Positions 59,965 to 64,000 of a stretch of DNA of 64,000 nt are shown here, one piece after another. Source of the DNA: Trichomonas vaginalis G3 (taxonomy: Eukaryota > Parabasalia > Trichomonadida > Trichomonadidae); contig NC_067203.1 of assembly GCF_026262505.1 (NCBI RefSeq), forward strand, positions 9,610,001 to 9,674,000, read 5' to 3'. The position numbers and the translations under genes are program-made. The notes below the pieces were generated by a model. That model ran no database searches. It saw only the letters and a program-made list of their open reading frames with translations, and had not been told where the DNA came from. How positions within the stretch are numbered: position 1 is the stretch's first letter; each line of letters begins with the position of its first letter.

Positions 59965-60689
59965 TTAATATTTTCTAAAAAGTCAACTTCAACAGTCATT
60001 CGCACTGGTGCCTTCAGTTCTACAGGCTCTCCTTGAAAGTCAACAAGTCTGAATTGCATGTCTTTCAAATTATGAGGACTAATGCGAACCCATTTACCTA
60101 AATGAGTTGCTATGACAGGAACGTTTGGAATGAACATTGAATTGACTGCATAACAGAAGGATTTATATTCTACTGAACCTTTACTATTAACTCCTGAAAT
60201 GCCTGTGACATTAGCTATTTTAGACTCAATGTATAAACAATTACCATAACATACGTATGGAACAGATTTCATCTCAATCGTTTTGTCAACACTTTTCAAA
60301 GGAAATGTCATATGGTATGCACCCAAAAGAAGTTGTACTCTATGACTCATTCGTGTTATCTTAAACTCTTTCTTGCTACTGAACTTCAATGTTCCCTCAG
60401 AAGAGAGTTCGACATCTATGTTGTCAATAGTTTCTTCATTTATGAGAGTACCTATGACTCCAGCAATTTTATCTATTCTATACTCTGCTCTGTTAGGAAA
60501 TGTTATAAAACTTCTTTTGTCATCTATTTCAATCTCTATGAAATCTGTTTCGTCAGTTATAACGAATGAAGCAATAGTATTAAAGTCAACAACTCTGAAA
60601 GCAAGCGCTTCATTCTGAAGACCTAAGTTTGTTTGAAGCTTTACTGTTCCATATTCGTTTGGGTCTGTACTTTGCAAATAGAACAACAT
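59925..60689 (-). CDS. Maverick 2 penton-like protein candidate
   Basis: 254 aa, ATG at 60689 (MLFYLQSTDPNEYGTVKLQT), intact. Beta-rich throughout. A central KITRMSHRVQLLLGAYHMTF block and the C-terminal HNLKDMQFRLVDFQGEPVEL followed by MTVEVDFLE match the gene at 10025-10757 of Maverick 1. The final pattern (a dipole of strand, Arg-Leu-Val-Asp, strand) is common in single-jelly-roll minor capsid proteins. It stands back to back with the fibre gene (17-bp gap), as expected for a penton base with its fibre; assignment remains tentative. Confidence 0.55.
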   Translation of the reverse strand: MLFYLQSTDPNEYGTVKLQTNLGLQNEALAFRVVDFNTIASFVITDETDFIEIEIDDKRSFITFPNRAEYRIDKIAGVIGTLINEETIDNIDVELSSEGTLKFSSKKEFKITRMSHRVQLLLGAYHMTFPLKSVDKTIEMKSVPYVCYGNCLYIESKIANVTGISGVNSKGSVEYKSFCYAVNSMFIPNVPVIATHLGKWVRISPHNLKDMQFRLVDFQGEPVELKAPVRMTVEVDFLENIKCNSLQENSELKI

Positions 60690-60706
60690 TTTATTCTCAT
60701 TAAAAT

Positions 60707-63653
60707 ATGACTATTGCTGCATATGCGTATGAAACAAATGAAGCAAGAAGAGCACATGAACTAGTAAACGAAAACTCAACTTTAACCATTGAAGGCAATG
60801 ATTTAGTCATTGACGATGGAAAAACTAAAAAAGTCATTGATTTCGATACTTTTAACACTTATGACCCATTCATTACAACAAGCAAAGTTCCTATTATAAA
60901 TGATGGAACGGTGCAATATATAAATTCTACAGTAGATGCCTCATTAGTGAAAGTACTGAATGTTCTCATTGAATTGTTAAAGAGCTTTCGATTTGACGAC
61001 AACATTAAATGCCTAAAGAATTTAGTCATGAATGAGAAACAAATTCTCGGCGTTGCTGGTAGCAGTAATGATGTACACCTTATGACATTAGAATATTATA
61101 ACGAACATAAAGATGAACTGAAAGGAGAGAAGGGTGACACCGGACCACAAGGACCACAAGGAATACAAGGACCACAAGGAATACAAGGAATACAAGGACC
61201 TCAAGGCGAAAACGGTTTGGATGGAAAGGATGGAAAGGATGGAAAAACTGCTAAATCATGGATATGGGACCTTATAAATACTGGTTTAACAGCTGCTTCA
61301 TATGGAGTTCTTCAATACCAAATCGGAAAGATATGGGCAGTACTTGGTGAAGAAGCTTTAGATGACGTTAAAAATGCTTTGAACTTCATTTCAAATGGTT
61401 CGGATACTATTAAAACTTTATCTGGTTGGATGCAAGAAACAAGGAGTCAAATAGATACTGTAAGACGTATAGCAAACAATGCACGTACGGGATTGGATAC
61501 TTTACGAGAAGCACAAAATACACTAAAGGAAGCAAATGATATTCTTGGCTCAGTATCAGACATGCATGAAGATTGGCTTAAAGGTATTGACAAATCTTTA
61601 AAAAATCACAGTCAGTCTATTGCTGACTACAAGAAAAGTATAGATTTTTTACATAGTGCTATGGACGTACATGATGGAAGCATAAGGAACTTACTTAATG
61701 CTAACAATAACTTACCAGGAACTATTAAAGCATTTATAAAGTCCTTTGTAAAACCCGGTGCTCTAACATTTAGGTCTTTGAGAGCAAGAGCATTGAAGTC
61801 AAGAGATGCAGAAACTCCAGAAGAACCACCAAAACCAACAGCTAATGAAATATTGTTCGAATATTTTCCAAGGTACTCTGTTCTCATTGCATACATTCAA
61901 GAAATACTTAAGAAAGCAGACTTGACTTTAGGAGATGATGAAAGTTCTGTATATCTTTCGTTCCAGTTTCAAATAGCAGAACTTTTGAGACAGATATGCT
62001 TAATGTATGACAACATCTCTGATTTCACAAGATATGATGACGACCATGACCCCGAACACGGTGAAGAAGAAGTTTTACAAACATCCATTAAGACAGGAAA
62101 GGTTTTAACTCAAAGTCTCATTATTGACACCAAAGATGGCGAAGTGGACGTTCTTCAAGAACTGAAGAAAAATACTTCTTCGGGAGGTGGTGGTAGACAT
62201 GAACTTGAAATAAATGAGATAGAAGAGAAATTAGCCGAAAAAGCAGATAAAGAACATAAACACAATATCTCCGATATAAATGAACTTCAAGCTACATTAA
62301 ATAGTAAAGCGGACAAGAACCATGTTCATTATATAACTTCAGACGAACAGATTATAACGGACTACCATGGATATTTAACACGAAGTGATGAAGCGAAGAC
62401 AAAAAATGTTAATGAAAGAAGATATAAATACATTCGTGCTAAAGGTTATGACATAAGCTGTACTGTACAGTATGATGTAGCTAAAGCACCAGAAGCATTT
62501 GGTTATACCGGTGAAATTTATGCCTCTACTTTCAATGTTAACGGTGTATTAGTTGAACCAAGATTTACTTTGAGAGTTAAGTCAAAATAACGTTTGAAGA
62601 TGCTATTAAAAGTAAAGCTGACAAAGTTGAACTCGAAGCAATGAACAAAGTTTTGAAATCTCATAAACACAGCATCTCCGATATAAATGAACTTCAAGCT
62701 ACATTAGACAGTAAAGCCGACAAGAACCATACACATAAATCCTTCACTACTGTTAGAGCAGACGACATAATATTGAACTATACCCTTGGTTCAAGTGCAC
62801 CTTTAGAGAATCCAAGTACAAGCGTAAAAGATACACTAAACTCCTTAAATAACAAATGTATAAATATCAAAGGTCATGTCAGAAACTTTGAAACATATGA
62901 ACTACCAGCAATGTTAGATAAAAAAGCAGACAAAACTTATGTGGATGCAGAACTAACAAAGAAATTTTCGAAACCAGATACAATGACATTTACAACAGAA
63001 ATTATAAATGGTGAACCAGCAACTCCATTTGAATTTGTTAGAGGTCTTCAACCAGATACTTTTGAATTTTTCTTGGATAATTCTATTGAACTAACATTAC
63101 ATTATAAAAGTGGAACAAATGCAACATTTCATCCGGGAGATACATTCCAAATGGTATTTAATGACATAAGTTCTTTAGAATATGTTTATAGAGTTATGAG
63201 CATATATGATTTAATATATCCTATAGGAGCTGTTTTATACGTCTATGAATCCAATAAATCCAAACACTTTATTTGGTGGTAGATGGTATGAAATAGTTGA
63301 CAGTTTTCCATTCTACACTAATACGCAGTCAATGAAGATGGGAGGTTCAAAGAAAATAGGTATTGAAAACCTTCCTTCACATATGCATAGGTTCAGTGGA
63401 AGAACATCTGTGGAAGGAAACCATTCACATTCAATAACAAAAGAGTTATAGAAATCTTGCAGCAGGTTCGGATAGACAGGGAATGGATAGATATGATATC
63501 ACAACTGACCCCAAAGATGTTAGCACAGGTATTTTCTGTGGAACTGCAGGAAATCATACACATGTTGTAGCTGGTATTACAGACCCAGCAGGTAATGGAA
63601 AAGATTATATGCCTCCTTATATAACAATGCACGCTTGGATACGAGTTGGTTAA
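60707..63653 (+). pseudogene. Maverick 2 long fibre: collagen-like stalk and T4 gp10-type tip, frameshifted
   Basis: ATG at 60707. Frame 1 (627 aa) runs to 62590, then reading shifts to 62580-63282, shifts again near 63238 and again near 63445, ending at 63653, about 980 aa in all. Order: N-terminal attachment part (1-135); collagen-like Gly-x-Gln triplets, residues about 143-180 ([16 protein letters not shown] and on); helical stalk with long coiled coil (180-330); shaft repeats of the type NELQATLNSKADKNHVH; tip with YPIGAVLY, FGGRWYEIVDSF, GGSKKIGIENLPSHMHR, GNHSHSI, GNHTHVV and GKDYMPPYIT. The tip matches the Maverick 1 fibre and phage tail-collar proteins. Expected role: receptor binding by a virion. 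Confidence 0.8.
61126..61245 (+). repeat. Collagen-like triplet repeat in the fibre
   Basis: About 13 Gly-x-y triplets, largely GPQ and GIQ, then GLDGKDGKDGK. At DNA level CAAGGACCACAAGGAATA is iterated almost perfectly, a site prone to expansion or contraction. Confidence 0.9.
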
Positions 63654-63672
63654 ACTCTTTATTTTTACATAA

Positions 63673-64000
63673 ATGAGCTTGAAAGAAGTATTCGAACAAC
63701 ATCCATGGAGGTCATTTAAGAAGTTCAATGAAGCTGCAAAGAGTTGGGGATTTACTAACAGAGCTGAAGTGAAAAGGTTCTTTGACAAAAATGTTGTACA
63801 TCAAACAAAAATAAACCCTTACGACTACTTTTTACCAATTTACTCCAACACTCCCGACGCATACCAATTTGACACTCTCATTCAAAGCAGAAAAGGAGGA
63901 CATAAACCATTCCTCATCTTCATTAATGTTAACACTCGTAAAGCTTTTGCGTATATAATGAAAAATAAAGGAACTCGTGAAGTGTTAAGAGTTTTACAAA
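63673..64000 (+). CDS. Maverick 2 rve integrase, 5' part (runs off the window)
   Basis: ATG at 63673, 20 bp after the fibre stop; open to the end (109 codons visible). Basic N-terminal segment (HPWRSFKKFNEAAKSWGFTN) with helix-turn-helix look, then the start of the catalytic core: YQFDTLIQSRKGGHKPFLIF with the first catalytic Asp, followed by INVNTRKAFAYIM. The NVNTRKAFAY strand matches NINTRYLYCI in the Maverick 1 integrase. Undamaged as far as visible; remaining catalytic residues are outside. Confidence 0.82.
   Translation, partial: MSLKEVFEQHPWRSFKKFNEAAKSWGFTNRAEVKRFFDKNVVHQTKINPYDYFLPIYSNTPDAYQFDTLIQSRKGGHKPFLIFINVNTRKAFAYIMKNKGTREVLRVLQ

Larger units (their letters stand above)
53900..64000. 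mobile_element. Maverick/Polinton element 2, partial (right end outside)
   Basis: At least 10.1 kb. The visible order is: small protein, basic virion-type protein, 65-aa protein and possible capsid protein (all minus); packaging ATPase (plus); small protein (minus); Cys-Cys-Gly protein (plus); small protein and penton-like protein (minus); fibre and integrase (plus). Polymerase and major capsid genes are not seen and may lie beyond 64000. It is less damaged than Maverick 1, with four frame breaks in two genes, and carries a nested 1.6-kb transposon. The left boundary is inferred from the end of host-like coding sequence; the partner inverted repeat cannot be checked. Confidence 0.8.

Noticed and set aside
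61627-61896. 89-codon minus frame inside the fibre
   Set aside because: Shadow frame opposite a well-supported coding region.
1-64000. Maverick adenain-type cysteine protease
   Set aside because: No convincing His...Asp...Cys order in any fragment of Maverick 1 or of the visible part of Maverick 2.
1-64000. CRISPR arrays, tRNA and rRNA genes
   Set aside because: No direct repeats with unique spacers, and no cloverleaf or rRNA core sequences seen on reading; the hairpin arrays have differing stems and no regular repeat-spacer period.

Overview
The window looks like nuclear DNA of a trichomonad (parabasalid protist such as Trichomonas or Tritrichomonas). It is AT-rich, its protein genes are intron-poor and closely packed, it has Myb, TKL-kinase and ankyrin genes of trichomonad style, and it is heavily loaded with Maverick/Polinton virus-like elements and DNA transposons. 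The genus is an inference from gene style; no rRNA or tRNA was seen that would fix it.

Layout. 1-1.6 kb: a degenerate tandem-repeat tract. 1.63-17.04 kb: one complete but decayed Maverick (Maverick 1), bounded by terminal inverted repeats of about 230 bp. It carries remnants of family-B DNA polymerase, an rve integrase, a phage-like fibre, a penton-like protein, a packaging ATPase, the major capsid protein and small accessory genes. 17-45 kb: a host block, nearly all intact and mostly on the minus strand: GSK3-like kinase, ribosomal protein L11 (plus strand), Myb protein, CEP76-like protein, ankyrin/zinc-finger protein, a membrane protein, a low-complexity acidic/NY-rich protein, a four-GAF phosphodiesterase-like protein, an armadillo/coiled-coil protein, a TKL kinase and a discoidin-domain fragment. 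45-53.9 kb: a transposon graveyard with a 1.6-kb hairpin-rich non-autonomous element (copy A), a broken MULE transposase, an array of about eleven perfect or near-perfect hairpins, an all-helical host gene and a truncated rve-type transposase. 53.9 kb to the end: a younger, incomplete Maverick (Maverick 2). Its packaging ATPase is split by copy B of the 1.6-kb element, and its integrase runs off the window.

How the parts relate. The two Mavericks share homologous modules (fibre, penton-like protein, a Cys-Cys-Gly protein, ATPase, integrase) in different order and orientation. They would encode a protein-primed polymerase and integrase for replication and insertion, and a capsid, ATPase and fibre for a virion. 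Copies A and B of the 1.6-kb element are nearly identical, have the same 9-bp termini (TATAGATCC) and are each flanked by a perfect 7-bp target duplication, so the family moved recently. Its mobilising transposase is not identifiable here, although the MULE remnant lies next to a hairpin array of the same style.

Caution: most disabled genes are broken by single-base frameshifts, mostly inside repeats and Mavericks. Some may be assembly errors rather than real decay. Several start codons were moved from upstream non-ATG codons to the first sensible ATG; this is stated where it was done.
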